This document shows, piece by piece, positions 10,108-18,519 of a stretch of 64,000 bases of DNA. Within the stretch, counting starts at the first letter, position 1. Each line of letters begins with the position of its first letter. The position numbers and the translations under genes are program-made. Under the pieces are notes generated by a model. It was not told the origin of the DNA. It was given only the letters and a program-made list of their open reading frames with translations, and did not search any database. Source of the DNA: Deltaproteobacteria bacterium (GTDB lineage Bacteria > Desulfobacterota > Desulfobacteria > Desulfobacterales > C00003060); the NCBI GenBank assembly GCA_016930875.1, contig JAFGFW010000047.1, positions 1-64,000 on the forward strand. Direction: 5' to 3'.

Positions 10108-11502
10108 CTACCCTCCCATCCGCTCCAGTCTTGCCACACATTCAATGTGATAGGTGTGCGGAAACATGTCGACGGGCCGGACCTCCATCACGTGATAATC
10201 TGCTTTTAGCATGGCAAGGTCTCTGGCAAGGGTGGCCGGATTGCAGGAAACATAAATGACCCTGCCTGGCGCCAGGGCGCAAACAGCCTTGACCACATCC
10301 GGGTGCATGCCTGCCCTTGGTGGGTCCACGATCATCACATCAGGCTTGTCTTCAATGTGCCTAAGTCCCGCCTTGATGTCTCCACAGATGAACCTGCAAT
10401 TGTCGACCTGGTTTTTCTTGCAGTTTTTTTTGGCATCATTTACGGCGGTTTCTGAGATCTCAATGCCAATGACCTCTGAGGCTATGTCAGCAAGAAATAT
10501 GGGGATGGTCCCTGTTCCACTGTAAAGATCCACTACTGTTTCCCTTCCGGTAAGGCCTGTATAATCCTTTACTATTCCATAAAGAGACTCGGCGCCGGCA
10601 GTGTTTGTTTGAAAGAAAGAATTGGCTGAAATCTCAAATTCGAACCTTCCAATTCGATCCTTTATGAAAGGCTCTCCTGCAAGGAGTATTTCGTGCTCCC
10701 CCACTGCAATTGAGGCTCGCCTTGTATTGACGTTGTGAACGATCGAAGTGATGTTCTCATGCTTTTCATAAAGGAGGTTGGCCATGGGCTGTACCCATGG
10801 GGTTTGCTCTTGCGAAGTGACGACATTAACCATCCAGGTGTCATAACTTAAGGAATGGCGGAGCATCAAGAAACGCCAAAATCCTTCATGGGATTTTAAA
10901 CCGTATGGGGGTATGCCACTTTCTTTCACATAGCGTTTCACCTCTCCGAGTATCTCATTGCCCGGGCTTGGCTGGAGTAGACAGGCATCTACGTCGAAGA
11001 CCTTCTGGAAGGTCCCCGGCACGTGCAGTCCAAGGGCAAAGTCCTTGGAGATCTCGGCCTTGGAGAGTTCTTCGGGCAAGAGCCACCTTCTGTCAGAAAA
11101 GGAGAACTCCATCTTATTGCGATATTCGAATTTCTTTTCAGAGGCTATGGCAGGAAGAACCCGGACCCCCCTGAGTTGACCAATGTGCTCCAGGGATTCG
11201 ACCACATGTTCTTCCTTGAATAAGAGCTGCTTTTCATACTCAAGAAATTGCCAGGGACAGCCGCCACAGAAGCCGCTGTAACGACAGCTTGGCTCCACCC
11301 TGAAAGGGGACGGTGTGATCAAGTCCACAACTCGCGCCTCAGCGTGATTCTTTTTCTTCCGAAAGACCCTGGCTCGCACCACATCTCCCGGCGCTGTCCT
11401 TTCCACAAAGACGGTAAAGCCATTCACACGGGCAAGTCCACGACCCCCGTAGGTCAGTTTCTCAATCCTTAACTCCAGAATCTGTCCTCTTCTTACGGTC
11501 AT
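10108..11502 (-). CDS. rlmD: 23S rRNA (uracil-5-)-methyltransferase, RlmD/RumA type
   Basis: A 464-residue SAM-dependent RNA methyltransferase. An N-terminal TRAM domain (about 1-60) is followed by an iron-sulfur cysteine cluster (CRYSGFCGGCPW plus a later Cys), the SAM-binding motif VVDLYSGTGTI, the DPPRAG motif and the nucleophile region YVSCNPATLARDL. This set matches the RumA family (m5U1939 of 23S rRNA in E. coli), but the target could be m5U747 or tRNA m5U54 as in other RumA-like enzymes. Monocistronic by appearance. Confidence 0.9.
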   Translation of the reverse strand: MTVRRGQILELRIEKLTYGGRGLARVNGFTVFVERTAPGDVVRARVFRKKKNHAEARVVDLITPSPFRVEPSCRYSGFCGGCPWQFLEYEKQLLFKEEHVVESLEHIGQLRGVRVLPAIASEKKFEYRNKMEFSFSDRRWLLPEELSKAEISKDFALGLHVPGTFQKVFDVDACLLQPSPGNEILGEVKRYVKESGIPPYGLKSHEGFWRFLMLRHSLSYDTWMVNVVTSQEQTPWVQPMANLLYEKHENITSIVHNVNTRRASIAVGEHEILLAGEPFIKDRIGRFEFEISANSFFQTNTAGAESLYGIVKDYTGLTGRETVVDLYSGTGTIPIFLADIASEVIGIEISETAVNDAKKNCKKNQVDNCRFICGDIKAGLRHIEDKPDVMIVDPPRAGMHPDVVKAVCALAPGRVIYVSCNPATLARDLAMLKADYHVMEVRPVDMFPHTYHIECVARLERMGG

Positions 11503-11627
11503 TATGCGAGTGAGATAATGCCTAAAGGCATTTTTCTATTGGTTGACATTCACACGCCTATACATTATCAAAAAAAGGCCGATGTTCAAGCACAAGGATT
11601 CAGGTGCCGGAAAAAGGGATAGGAAAG

Positions 11628-12197
11628 ATGAAACTGCATACGGTATCAACAGAAAACTCCGTTATCTTGATCATTGACCCGCAGGAAAAGCTTTTGCCCA
11701 AGGTCTTTGAGCCGGAGCGTGTCACGAACAATTGCAAGCTTTTGATTAAGTTCGCCCGCATAATGGGACTCCCATTGATACTGACCACTCAGTATGAAAA
11801 AGGGATTGGCCCCATTGTGCAAGAGATAGGAAAGGAGATCCCCGGAACATCCACGATAGACAAGGTGGAATTCGGTTGTTTCAACAACCCGGAATTCGTA
11901 AGGCACGTTGAGCAGATGGAGAAATCAAGAAACACCCTTATTGTGTCTGGAATAGAAAGCCATATCTGTGTGACCCAAACGGCCCTCGGGGCCATGGAGC
12001 GGGGTTACAACGTACATGTCGCTTCAGATGCCGTCTCGTCCAGGACTGAATGGAACTGGAAGGCAGGGCTGGACAGAATGAGGGAGGCGGGAGCCACAAT
12101 CAGCTCAACGGAAATGATTATTTTTGAGATACTGAAAAGGAGTGATTCTGCCGAATTCCAGGAGATGCTGCCGGACTTGAGGCATTCGGTTACTTGA
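11628..12197 (+). CDS. Isochorismatase-family cysteine hydrolase
   Basis: A 189-residue protein of the isochorismatase-like hydrolase fold. The Asp of the catalytic triad is in VILIIDPQEKLLP, the Cys in SGIESHICVTQTAL, and a Lys (EKGIGP or KVEFG) lies between. It is closest in form to the YcaC/nicotinamidase-like branch; the substrate is unknown. I chose the ATG at 11628, preceded by AGGAAAG, over a GTG at 11604. Confidence 0.87.
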   Translation: MKLHTVSTENSVILIIDPQEKLLPKVFEPERVTNNCKLLIKFARIMGLPLILTTQYEKGIGPIVQEIGKEIPGTSTIDKVEFGCFNNPEFVRHVEQMEKSRNTLIVSGIESHICVTQTALGAMERGYNVHVASDAVSSRTEWNWKAGLDRMREAGATISSTEMIIFEILKRSDSAEFQEMLPDLRHSVT

Positions 12198-12228
12198 TTT
12201 CTGGTGGGAGCTCGTGTAATATTTATTT

Positions 12229-12492
12229 ATGAGACTGCACCAAAACCCTTCGTTTCGAAAAGTTGTCATTCCCTGGTACGATTCTGATGTCTTCTGCATT
12301 GTGATCTCCGTCTTCATGGCCCTTATCTTTCTTTTCAGCAAAATTGGCCTTCGCTTTGCTTTGGAACACGAAGAGTACCAGAGGCACGGTTGGGTGCCTC
12401 TGGTACTCATGGTCTTAAGCGGCATCGTCCTCGCCACAAATCTAATTCGGATATTGACTCGCATGGTGAGACGACGGGCCGAAGAAAAATGA
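12229..12492 (+). CDS. Small membrane protein, function unknown
   Basis: An 87-residue protein with two predicted membrane helices (about 20-38 and 56-75), a short basic N-terminus and a very basic C-terminus (RMVRRRAEEK). A short palindrome (CAGAGGCAC...GTGCCTCTG) lies within the gene. It follows the hydrolase by about 30 bases on the same strand and converges on the dodecin gene. I do not recognise the family. Confidence 0.65.
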   Translation: MRLHQNPSFRKVVIPWYDSDVFCIVISVFMALIFLFSKIGLRFALEHEEYQRHGWVPLVLMVLSGIVLATNLIRILTRMVRRRAEEK

Positions 12493-12495
12493 TAG

Positions 12496-12702
12496 TTAAT
12501 TTTCCAGCACAAAGATAATCTCAAGTCTTACGCGATATTCCACCATCTTGTTGTCTTCCACCTTAATGCGCTGTTCAAGGATGCGAACGCCTGTGATCCC
12601 TCTAAGCGTTTTGCAAGCTCGCTCAAAGCCTACCTTGATAGCATCATCAAAACCGACCGGTGACCCGGCAATGACCTCAGTGACTCGTGCAACCCTTGGC
12701 AT
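12496..12702 (-). CDS. Dodecin-like protein
   Basis: A 68-residue protein spanning the whole dodecin fold: VTEVIAGSPVGFDDAIKVGF, then ERACKTLRGITGV, then EQRIKVEDNKMVEYRVRLEI. Dodecins are small dodecameric flavin-storage proteins. The Trp that stacks on flavin in characterised dodecins (in the NxxWFEV segment) is absent here, where the sequence reads GITGVRILEQ, so flavin binding is doubtful. An AGGAGGTGAGGA box upstream supports the start. Confidence 0.85.
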   Translation of the reverse strand: MPRVARVTEVIAGSPVGFDDAIKVGFERACKTLRGITGVRILEQRIKVEDNKMVEYRVRLEIIFVLEN

Positions 12703-12750
12703 GACTCCTCACCTCCTTCCATTACTCTCTCTATCGTCAAAGACCTTCGT

Positions 12751-12879
12751 AATAGTTCACCCCCTTTGTCATTTCGAACGAATGCGAAAAATCTTTTCCA
12801 GCATAGCGTATAGTCAGGGCGTCATAAGATTTCTCCCTACGGTCGAAATGACAGAAAAAGGGGTAGAGGGTGAACTATT
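12751..12879. repeat. MITE-like palindromic element (GTCATTTCGA/AGATTTCTCCC family), best copy
   Basis: A 129-bp element with long terminal inverted repeats: AATAGTTCACCCCCTTTGTC continuing to ATTTCGA on the left faces TCGAAATGACAGAAAAAGGG continuing to GGGTGAACTATT on the right. The inner arms are AAAAATCTTTTCC and AAGATTTCTCCC. No coding capacity. It sits between the dodecin and NusG-paralogue genes. Related copies are at 5746-5881 and 39004-39081. Confidence 0.75.
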
Positions 12880-12901
12880 GCTATGGAACAAGTCAACACC
12901 G

Positions 12902-13429
12902 TCAAGCGCCTTCCGGAATCCTCTCTACATATTCTTCCGGGACATTGACTGCAGCGTACTGGCCCAGTGCCTCGATAGCCACAACCACGCGTCCGCCGCC
13001 CTTGTACCTGACAAAGGCACCTGTGACACCGGCAAAGGGCCCCTCCACGACTATGACACGATCTCCCTTTTTGAATCGAGTCCCGGTCAGGATTTCGTTG
13101 TCCCCGGCAACTATGATCTTAAGAGAATCGATAGACTGGTCAGGAACGGAGATCGGGCCGTCCTTGTTTCCTACGATGCGGACAACGCCTATGGTTTTTA
13201 CTATCTCGAGGCGTTCATAGACGTTTAGATCACTTTTAACAAATACATAACCGGAAAAGATCGGAACCCGGATCGTCTTGCGCCGGTCACGGCGCTTACT
13301 CACAACAGTCATCTTGGGGAGAAAAGCTTCCAGTAATTTTCCTTCGAGACCGTCAAAGACAACCTGTTCAAAGCGGCTTCTGGTGTGAAGCACATACCAC
13401 GCAGAAGCCATATCAGATGGTGCTGTCAT
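12902..13429 (-). CDS. NusG paralogue (RfaH/LoaP/UpxY-like transcription antiterminator)
   Basis: A 175-residue protein with an N-terminal NGN domain (AWYVLHTRSRFEQVV; PIFSGYVFVKSDL) and a C-terminal KOW domain (KKGDRVIVVEGPFAGVTGAF). General NusG is normally encoded with secE and rplK; this gene instead stands alone downstream of lptD, which points to a specialised NusG paralogue that modifies RNA polymerase at selected operons, often polysaccharide clusters. The target operon is not visible. It lies 43 bases from lptD on the same strand and may share its transcript. Confidence 0.85.
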   Translation of the reverse strand: MTAPSDMASAWYVLHTRSRFEQVVFDGLEGKLLEAFLPKMTVVSKRRDRRKTIRVPIFSGYVFVKSDLNVYERLEIVKTIGVVRIVGNKDGPISVPDQSIDSLKIIVAGDNEILTGTRFKKGDRVIVVEGPFAGVTGAFVRYKGGGRVVVAIEALGQYAAVNVPEEYVERIPEGA

Positions 13430-13472
13430 CAGTGTTTTCTCCGAACCCTCAATCCTATTTCAGGCCTATAAC

Positions 13473-15845
13473 CTATCCTTTTTTCATCCATGTGTCTTTT
13501 CCCTTGCCAGGTCTGTACTTACCCAGCTCGTACTTACCCAGTCCGTAGAGGCTTATCTCAAAGGAGTACTCTCGTGTGTTCATTGTGCAGTCATGGGTGT
13601 ACTTGACATATAAAGACCAACACTGGGGCTCATACCTGAATCCCAGCACCGATTCTATTTCCTTGCTGTTTTTGAGATCGCGTTCGTGTTCCCAGTAGAC
13701 AGAAACCGGGTCAAAGAGATTGACGAAGACCTTGGTCAGAATGCTTTTGCTGCTGTCCTGGGTATATCGGTAGTCCAGTGATGCTTCGTCCCCACGTGAA
13801 TTACTGAAGGCCGCTGCTGCATCATAGCTCTTGTACTCCCCATCATAGGGTGACCAGGTGATGTTTCCCACAAAATCGAGATCCACGGATTGGAAGAGGT
13901 TTAATTCAAGCCTCCCCGAGATGTCCGAGAAGGGTCGTCTTTCGCCATCTGCTGGTGGAGGACGCCGGGCCGTCAGTATGTCATAAGTCTGGGAAAGACT
14001 GATCCTACAGAAATCATGGTAAGTGTATTTGGGTGGCAGTGATTCCTGCTCGTCGTCAGCCTCGCTTGTTTCTTCTTGGGTGTCCGCAGCCCATGCTCCC
14101 CAGGCTTTGGCTTCAAGCTCTGCCTCTCTTTCGGAGTCGGCCTTTTGGATCGTTCTTGAGGTAAAGGTGTTTGTCACCGAATAAGACAAGGAATTTGTTT
14201 CGCTTGTTGAGCTCACAAAATCCGGAAGGTCCCCCTGTTCCACATCAGGGACATAAGTATATACGACTTGAGGCCTGATGGCATGTCTTATCTTGTCGAT
14301 AGTTGATCCTCTGATGTCAAACACCCTCGAGATCTCTGTGGATAGGTCCGCTTTCAAGTCGCATATCTCACGTGATCGTAACTGGTCCTCTTTTTTTGCG
14401 CTTGGAGGGTCGTATATTTCTGCCTGCCACAGCGTCTCGCGCAGACTCAAGGAGGGTTCAAAGTCAAAATACTTGAAAACACTTATTGGATAGTAGACTT
14501 TTGGGGAAACATCTACGGTGTATCCCCTGGTTCCCGTCTCACGCCAGTAATGGTTAAGGGAACTTGACAGATCAAAATAAAACGGGGAATCTAAGATTTT
14601 TTGCTTGGAACCGGAAAAACTCACCGATGGCAAGCTCTGAAGGGTGGTGTCATCGCGGTGATCTATTCGGGCGAGCACGTCGTCATACCAGAGAAGATCG
14701 GTGTTCAGGCTGAACTGGTCCCAAGTCCTGTTCAGGTTCAACTGGTTCAAGCGAACCGTGTCTGTCTCATCGTCAAGTCCCCTGCCAAATTCTTTCTCGA
14801 AATATCTGTTAGAGATCTCATAGCCTGAATAGCCCGTGTCAAACTCACGAAGATAATCCTGATCGCTCACGACGTCCACATCGAGTTTCGCCTTGAATTG
14901 AGCCGGCAGTTCCCAGTCACTTTTGGTCCTGAACCACCACCTTTTTCTGTTCAAGCGGTCCTCGCTGTCGCCCTTGAATCCCTCATAGTAATACCCCTGC
15001 GGATCTACCGGGGTCGTACCATCATCGATTTGCTCATCGTAAAGAAAATCATACATTGCCGTGCCTTTGGCGCCTGGCGACAACACGTAACGATATTCGA
15101 CCCCGTGTTTTAATCCACGATGGGCCATGTAGTGCTCATAAAACGTGGCGTCACTGCTTTCACTGATGGTCCAGAAAAAGGGCTGGATGTACTCAAAGCC
15201 GTTTGTATTCGAATAGAGGACCAAGGGGACCAACAATCCGGTCTGCCGCTTTATCTTTGCGGGAAAAAGAATAAATGGCGCATACAGGACAGGGACAGAT
15301 TTTGCCCACAGGGCCGCGTGTTTTACCGTGCCGTAACCTTCTATGGTGACCTTAAAGTCCCTGCCCGTGATTTGCCAGTCCGGCGAGTCGCCATCGCAAG
15401 TCGTGAGGCTGGCATGATCCTTTATGTAATAGGAATCCTTGCCCGTTTTTTGGATCTCGTCTCCCCGGACATAAAAATGGCTCTCTTCGATGAAAATGGT
15501 TCCGTCGTAAACCGTGCCCGTGCCGTTGTCCAGGTTTATCTCCATGCGGCTGCCTGTTAACCAGTCTTTGCCAGAGAAAAAGCGAACATCCCCCCAAGCC
15601 TTGGCATCTCCGGTTTGCTCATTGAAGTCCGCGGCATCTGCATGCAAGAACTGATCTCCTCTTGCAATCGTTACGAACCCCCTGGCCCTGTATGTCATGG
15701 TGATTTCATCGTAATCCAAAGAGTCAGCCTTGATATGGTACGGAAGATCAGACTCCTTGCTAATGGTGTCCATGCCTGCACGGGCCGGTGATGACAAAAG
15801 CACAGCAGCAACAAGAATACCGAAGAAAACTACCCTTTTAGACAT
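13473..15845 (-). CDS. lptD: LPS-assembly protein LptD
   Basis: A 790-residue outer-membrane protein. A signal peptide (1-23) precedes an N-terminal OstA/LptA-like jellyroll (about 35-170, YHIKADSLDYDEITMTYRA) and a large C-terminal beta barrel rich in aromatic alternating strands, ending in an aromatic strand. LptD with LptE inserts lipopolysaccharide into the outer leaflet, so this gene shows a diderm envelope. A Glu/Asp-rich loop (around residues 580-610) looks extracellular. I see few cysteines, so the disulfide pattern of the E. coli protein may not be conserved. Confidence 0.9.
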   Translation of the reverse strand: MSKRVVFFGILVAAVLLSSPARAGMDTISKESDLPYHIKADSLDYDEITMTYRARGFVTIARGDQFLHADAADFNEQTGDAKAWGDVRFFSGKDWLTGSRMEINLDNGTGTVYDGTIFIEESHFYVRGDEIQKTGKDSYYIKDHASLTTCDGDSPDWQITGRDFKVTIEGYGTVKHAALWAKSVPVLYAPFILFPAKIKRQTGLLVPLVLYSNTNGFEYIQPFFWTISESSDATFYEHYMAHRGLKHGVEYRYVLSPGAKGTAMYDFLYDEQIDDGTTPVDPQGYYYEGFKGDSEDRLNRKRWWFRTKSDWELPAQFKAKLDVDVVSDQDYLREFDTGYSGYEISNRYFEKEFGRGLDDETDTVRLNQLNLNRTWDQFSLNTDLLWYDDVLARIDHRDDTTLQSLPSVSFSGSKQKILDSPFYFDLSSSLNHYWRETGTRGYTVDVSPKVYYPISVFKYFDFEPSLSLRETLWQAEIYDPPSAKKEDQLRSREICDLKADLSTEISRVFDIRGSTIDKIRHAIRPQVVYTYVPDVEQGDLPDFVSSTSETNSLSYSVTNTFTSRTIQKADSEREAELEAKAWGAWAADTQEETSEADDEQESLPPKYTYHDFCRISLSQTYDILTARRPPPADGERRPFSDISGRLELNLFQSVDLDFVGNITWSPYDGEYKSYDAAAAFSNSRGDEASLDYRYTQDSSKSILTKVFVNLFDPVSVYWEHERDLKNSKEIESVLGFRYEPQCWSLYVKYTHDCTMNTREYSFEISLYGLGKYELGKYRPGKGKDTWMKKG

Positions 15846-15892
15846 GGGTTGTTCCTATAACACAAAACGCCATGGGGTCGTAGAGGAAAAAT

Positions 15893-15946
15893 GGTTGAGT
15901 AGTTGAGTGCTTGAAAGTGCCGATCGACAACTCAACGACTCGACGA
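15893..15946. repeat. Inverted repeat GTTGAGTAGTTGAGT / ACTCAACGACTCGAC
   Basis: GTTGAGTAGTTGAGTGCTTG faces CAACTCAACGACTCGACGAG in the gap upstream of lptD. A second copy of the same style is at 29643-29712. Likely a small intergenic repeat family. Confidence 0.5.
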
Positions 15947-15964
15947 GTAATCATTCGTGGGGAC

Positions 15965-15994
15965 AAAAAAAAGCCCGGCACGAGGGCCGGGCTT
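15965..15994 (-). terminator. Rho-independent terminator of rpsU
   Basis: Read on the minus strand, AAGCCCGGC-n6-GCCGGGCTT is followed by a run of T (AAAAAAAA on the plus strand at 15965-15972). It lies 20 bases beyond the rpsU stop codon. Confidence 0.9.
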
Positions 15995-16014
15995 AGAGAA
16001 TTACACGAACGGGA

Positions 16015-16227
16015 CTAGTACCTGGAGCTTTTCAAGTGGGCTATTTTTTGCCTCCTTGCACTCTCCCGACGTTTCCGACGGCGGTATTCGCTAGGTTTCT
16101 CATAGCTTTTCTTGAGCTTAAGTCGTCGAAAAAGGCCATCATTCTGAATCTTTTTTTTCAGCACTCTCATGGCCCTCTCAAGGTCATTGTTGACGACCCT
16201 GACTTCTAAGCTGCTAAATTCCCTCAA
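16015..16227 (-). CDS. rpsU: 30S ribosomal protein S21
   Basis: Small basic protein with the S21 core LEVRVVNNDLERAMRVLKKK and the Arg/Lys tail YEKPSEYRRRKRRESARR. S21 binds near the 3' end of 16S rRNA and helps initiation. I chose a TTG start at 16227, which has AGGGGAG six bases upstream and gives 70 residues, the normal S21 length; a longer TTG start at 16272 would add 15 residues not typical of the family. A terminator follows directly. Confidence 0.92.
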   Translation of the reverse strand: MREFSSLEVRVVNNDLERAMRVLKKKIQNDGLFRRLKLKKSYEKPSEYRRRKRRESARRQKIAHLKSSRY

Positions 16228-16357
16228 ATCTATCTCCCCTTTCTTTTCATCGCCGGGTTTGAAAACCGCCAATGTTAGTTAGTCTATTCTCCAATTGTTT
16301 GCGGTTGCCAAGGAGAAAATTTTTATATATCATAAAAATTTATATAATGAAATGAAA

Positions 16358-17212
16358 ATGTCAAACTTAAGTCAACAGAAAAACGAGATTGTTGAGCAAG
16401 GCTTTCGACTTGCTGTTGCCGGCAAGGGTGGGGTTGGGAAAACCACCTTGGTGGCCTTGCTGGCAGAGCTTTTTGCCGGCCGTGGCTGTCGAGCCCTGGC
16501 GGCAGACGAAGACCCGCAGATGAACCTGGCTTTGAGCTTAGGGGTCTCCCTTGAAGAGGCGGAAAAAATCGTCCCCTTAAGCGCCAATAAGATCTATATC
16601 GAGGAAAAGACAGGGGCCAAGCCCGGCTCGGGATGGGGCGGTTTGCTGCGTCTAAACCCCGACGTAAGCGATGTGGTCCGACGTTTTGGGCTGCAAATAA
16701 AACCTAATCTCTCGCTCCTTGCCATGGGAACGGTCGAGCAGGCGGCAAGCGGTTGTCTGTGTTCTGAAAACATGCTGCTAAAAGCAGTCATGCGGTTCAT
16801 TGTCCTGAAGCACGGTGACATTATCCTCGTGGACACACAAGCCGGCCCCGAACATTTTGGCCGTGGCTTGCTCAAAGACTTCTCCCTCCTGCTCGTGGTC
16901 GCAGAACCCACGACGGCTGCCCTTCATGTTGCCCGGAAGTCTATGACCCTTGGCCAGCAACTCTCCATTCCCGACCTAAAGCTGGTGATCAACAAGGTGC
17001 GTGGAAAAGAAGATGAAAACAAGGTGGAAACCTTTATGAAGCGCTTTGGACTGAAGCCGGTCACGTACTTTCTGCCCTACAGCGAGGATTTTCTTGCCCT
17101 GGAACCAGGCGTGGCCTCTGTGCTCAACAGGGAGGGGGAGTTCAGTAAGGCCATTCAAGGGCTTTTTGGGGACATCGAGAGGCTGTATCAGGGAAATACC
17201 AGGACTTATTGA
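16358..17212 (+). CDS. CooC-like nickel-insertion ATPase (CODH maturation family)
   Basis: A 284-residue MinD/ParA-superfamily ATPase with the deviant Walker [11 protein letters not shown] (Lys28), Walker A' (LAADEDPQMNLA) and a CLC motif in ASGCLCSENMLL, which corresponds to the metal-binding CxC of CooC. CooC proteins load nickel into carbon monoxide dehydrogenase. No CODH gene is in the window, so it is an orphan here. The start is uncertain (ATG at 16352 or 16358; no clear RBS; an AT-rich stretch lies just upstream). It is the last gene before the genomic island. Confidence 0.82.
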   Translation: MSNLSQQKNEIVEQGFRLAVAGKGGVGKTTLVALLAELFAGRGCRALAADEDPQMNLALSLGVSLEEAEKIVPLSANKIYIEEKTGAKPGSGWGGLLRLNPDVSDVVRRFGLQIKPNLSLLAMGTVEQAASGCLCSENMLLKAVMRFIVLKHGDIILVDTQAGPEHFGRGLLKDFSLLLVVAEPTTAALHVARKSMTLGQQLSIPDLKLVINKVRGKEDENKVETFMKRFGLKPVTYFLPYSEDFLALEPGVASVLNREGEFSKAIQGLFGDIERLYQGNTRTY

Positions 17213-17258
17213 GAAGTTACTTAAAAACGACTTAACTAGTTGAAATATCCTATAATAA

Positions 17259-17276
17259 ATGGTGGCGGTGCAGGGA
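17259..17276. repeat. Left attachment repeat of the genomic island (attL candidate)
   Basis: ATGGTGGCGGTGCAGGGA is identical to 24210-24227, the 3' end of the tRNA-Met gene, and similarity continues for eight more bases (GAACC shared). This is a duplicated tRNA 3' end without the rest of the tRNA, the usual scar of integration by a tyrosine recombinase. Confidence 0.85.
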
Positions 17277-17322
17277 TTTGAACCTTGCCAGAACATCTGT
17301 TTTGCTTTTTATTTCAATAGGT

Positions 17323-18519
17323 TTATTTTTTAATTTTCTCTTTTGGTTGTAATTTGGTTGTAGTGCCTTTTGGTTTTCGTCCCGCCATCCTTTCCAGATT
17401 GTCCATAAAGATCTGTCCATAATGGCGCGTTGTGCTCTCGTTCTTGTGGCCCACAAAGGCCCCCGCTTCGGCGTAGGAATACCCCAGCTCCAAGAGTTCA
17501 CAGACAGCATGCCCCCTTGTAGCATTTTTCAATTGCAGATGAGGGAGACCCGCTTTCTTTTGAGCTGTCCTCCATCAGTAGTCAATCTCCCGGCGCGTGT
17601 ACGGCTTGCCTGTTTTTTTATTCCAGAACACAAAGGAATGGTCTAGGCGAGGAGGAACGGACTTGATCACATCCTCCAGGTACGGCGTGAGGAATGTCGG
17701 GTGATCGCTGTCGCTTTTGGCTCGGTCAATGAGGACCTCGCCATTTTCACCATCAACGAACGTGCGACGTATCTCAATGATAGGGCTTTTCCAGTCAATG
17801 TCATGGCGTTGCAAGGCCCGTGCTTCCGACTGCCTGCATCCTGTGGCCCGCAAGAACTCAAATACGGGCCTGTCGTGGGGACTCATCTGTTCAAGCGTTT
17901 TGGAAAAGTCGTCTCCGCCCATCATGTGCGTTGATCTTCTCGGCTTCGGCCTTTCCTTTTGGGCCTTTTTGCGGAGATCCTTCATTCCCGTAAAGTGAGG
18001 AACGGCGCCCTTGAGGATTTCCTCCTCTTTGCACCATCTGAGGACCCCCTCCACATCGCTCACGATGTTGAGCCGTGTCTTTGCTTTCAATGTGGAAGGG
18101 AGTTGATCATGAAACTGTCTAAAATGAATGTTCTGGATCTGTTTCACGTCCATGCCGGAAAAGAAGGGCAGGAAATACAGTTTCCAATATCGGCGTTTGG
18201 TTTTTATGGTGGAGGGAGACATCTCGTCTCTTTTGACAATTGACAGGCACGCCTTGAAATACGTTTCCTGGAGGTTTTCAAAACTATGAGGTTTCTCCTC
18301 GATCCAGTCAAAAGGACTGAATGCCTTATCATCGATGAGCGCCCTCAGATATTCAAGATGCCTGTGTGCATGGGCCTCACTTTCAAACCTGTCTCCGTTC
18401 CTGTCGAATTTGAACTGCCAGTTTTTCTTTCGCCCCGAGCCGTCCAGGCGATCCCAGGGAATCACGACATAAAAAATTGATCTCTTTTTCCCTTGGTTGA
18501 TACGAATCCACCCAAGCAT
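17323..18519 (-). pseudogene. Tyrosine recombinase/integrase interrupted by one in-frame TGA
   Basis: The reading frame encodes an N-terminal SAM-like core-binding domain and a catalytic domain with the first Arg in ATGCRQSEARAL, then meets TGA at 17577-17575. After the stop the same frame continues for about 84 codons through the rest of the active site: ATRGHAV (second Arg region), VGHKNES and the nucleophile Tyr in TRHYGQ. A single base substitution therefore explains the break. The ATG at 18519 has GGGAGGTG upstream. The gene ends about 45 bases inside the left att repeat, as expected for an island integrase. Readthrough or selenocysteine decoding cannot be excluded but no Sec element was recognised. 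Confidence 0.85.

Noticed and set aside
17575-17577. Selenocysteine codon in the integrase
   Set aside because: No SECIS-like hairpin recognised and integrases do not use Sec; a nonsense mutation is simpler.
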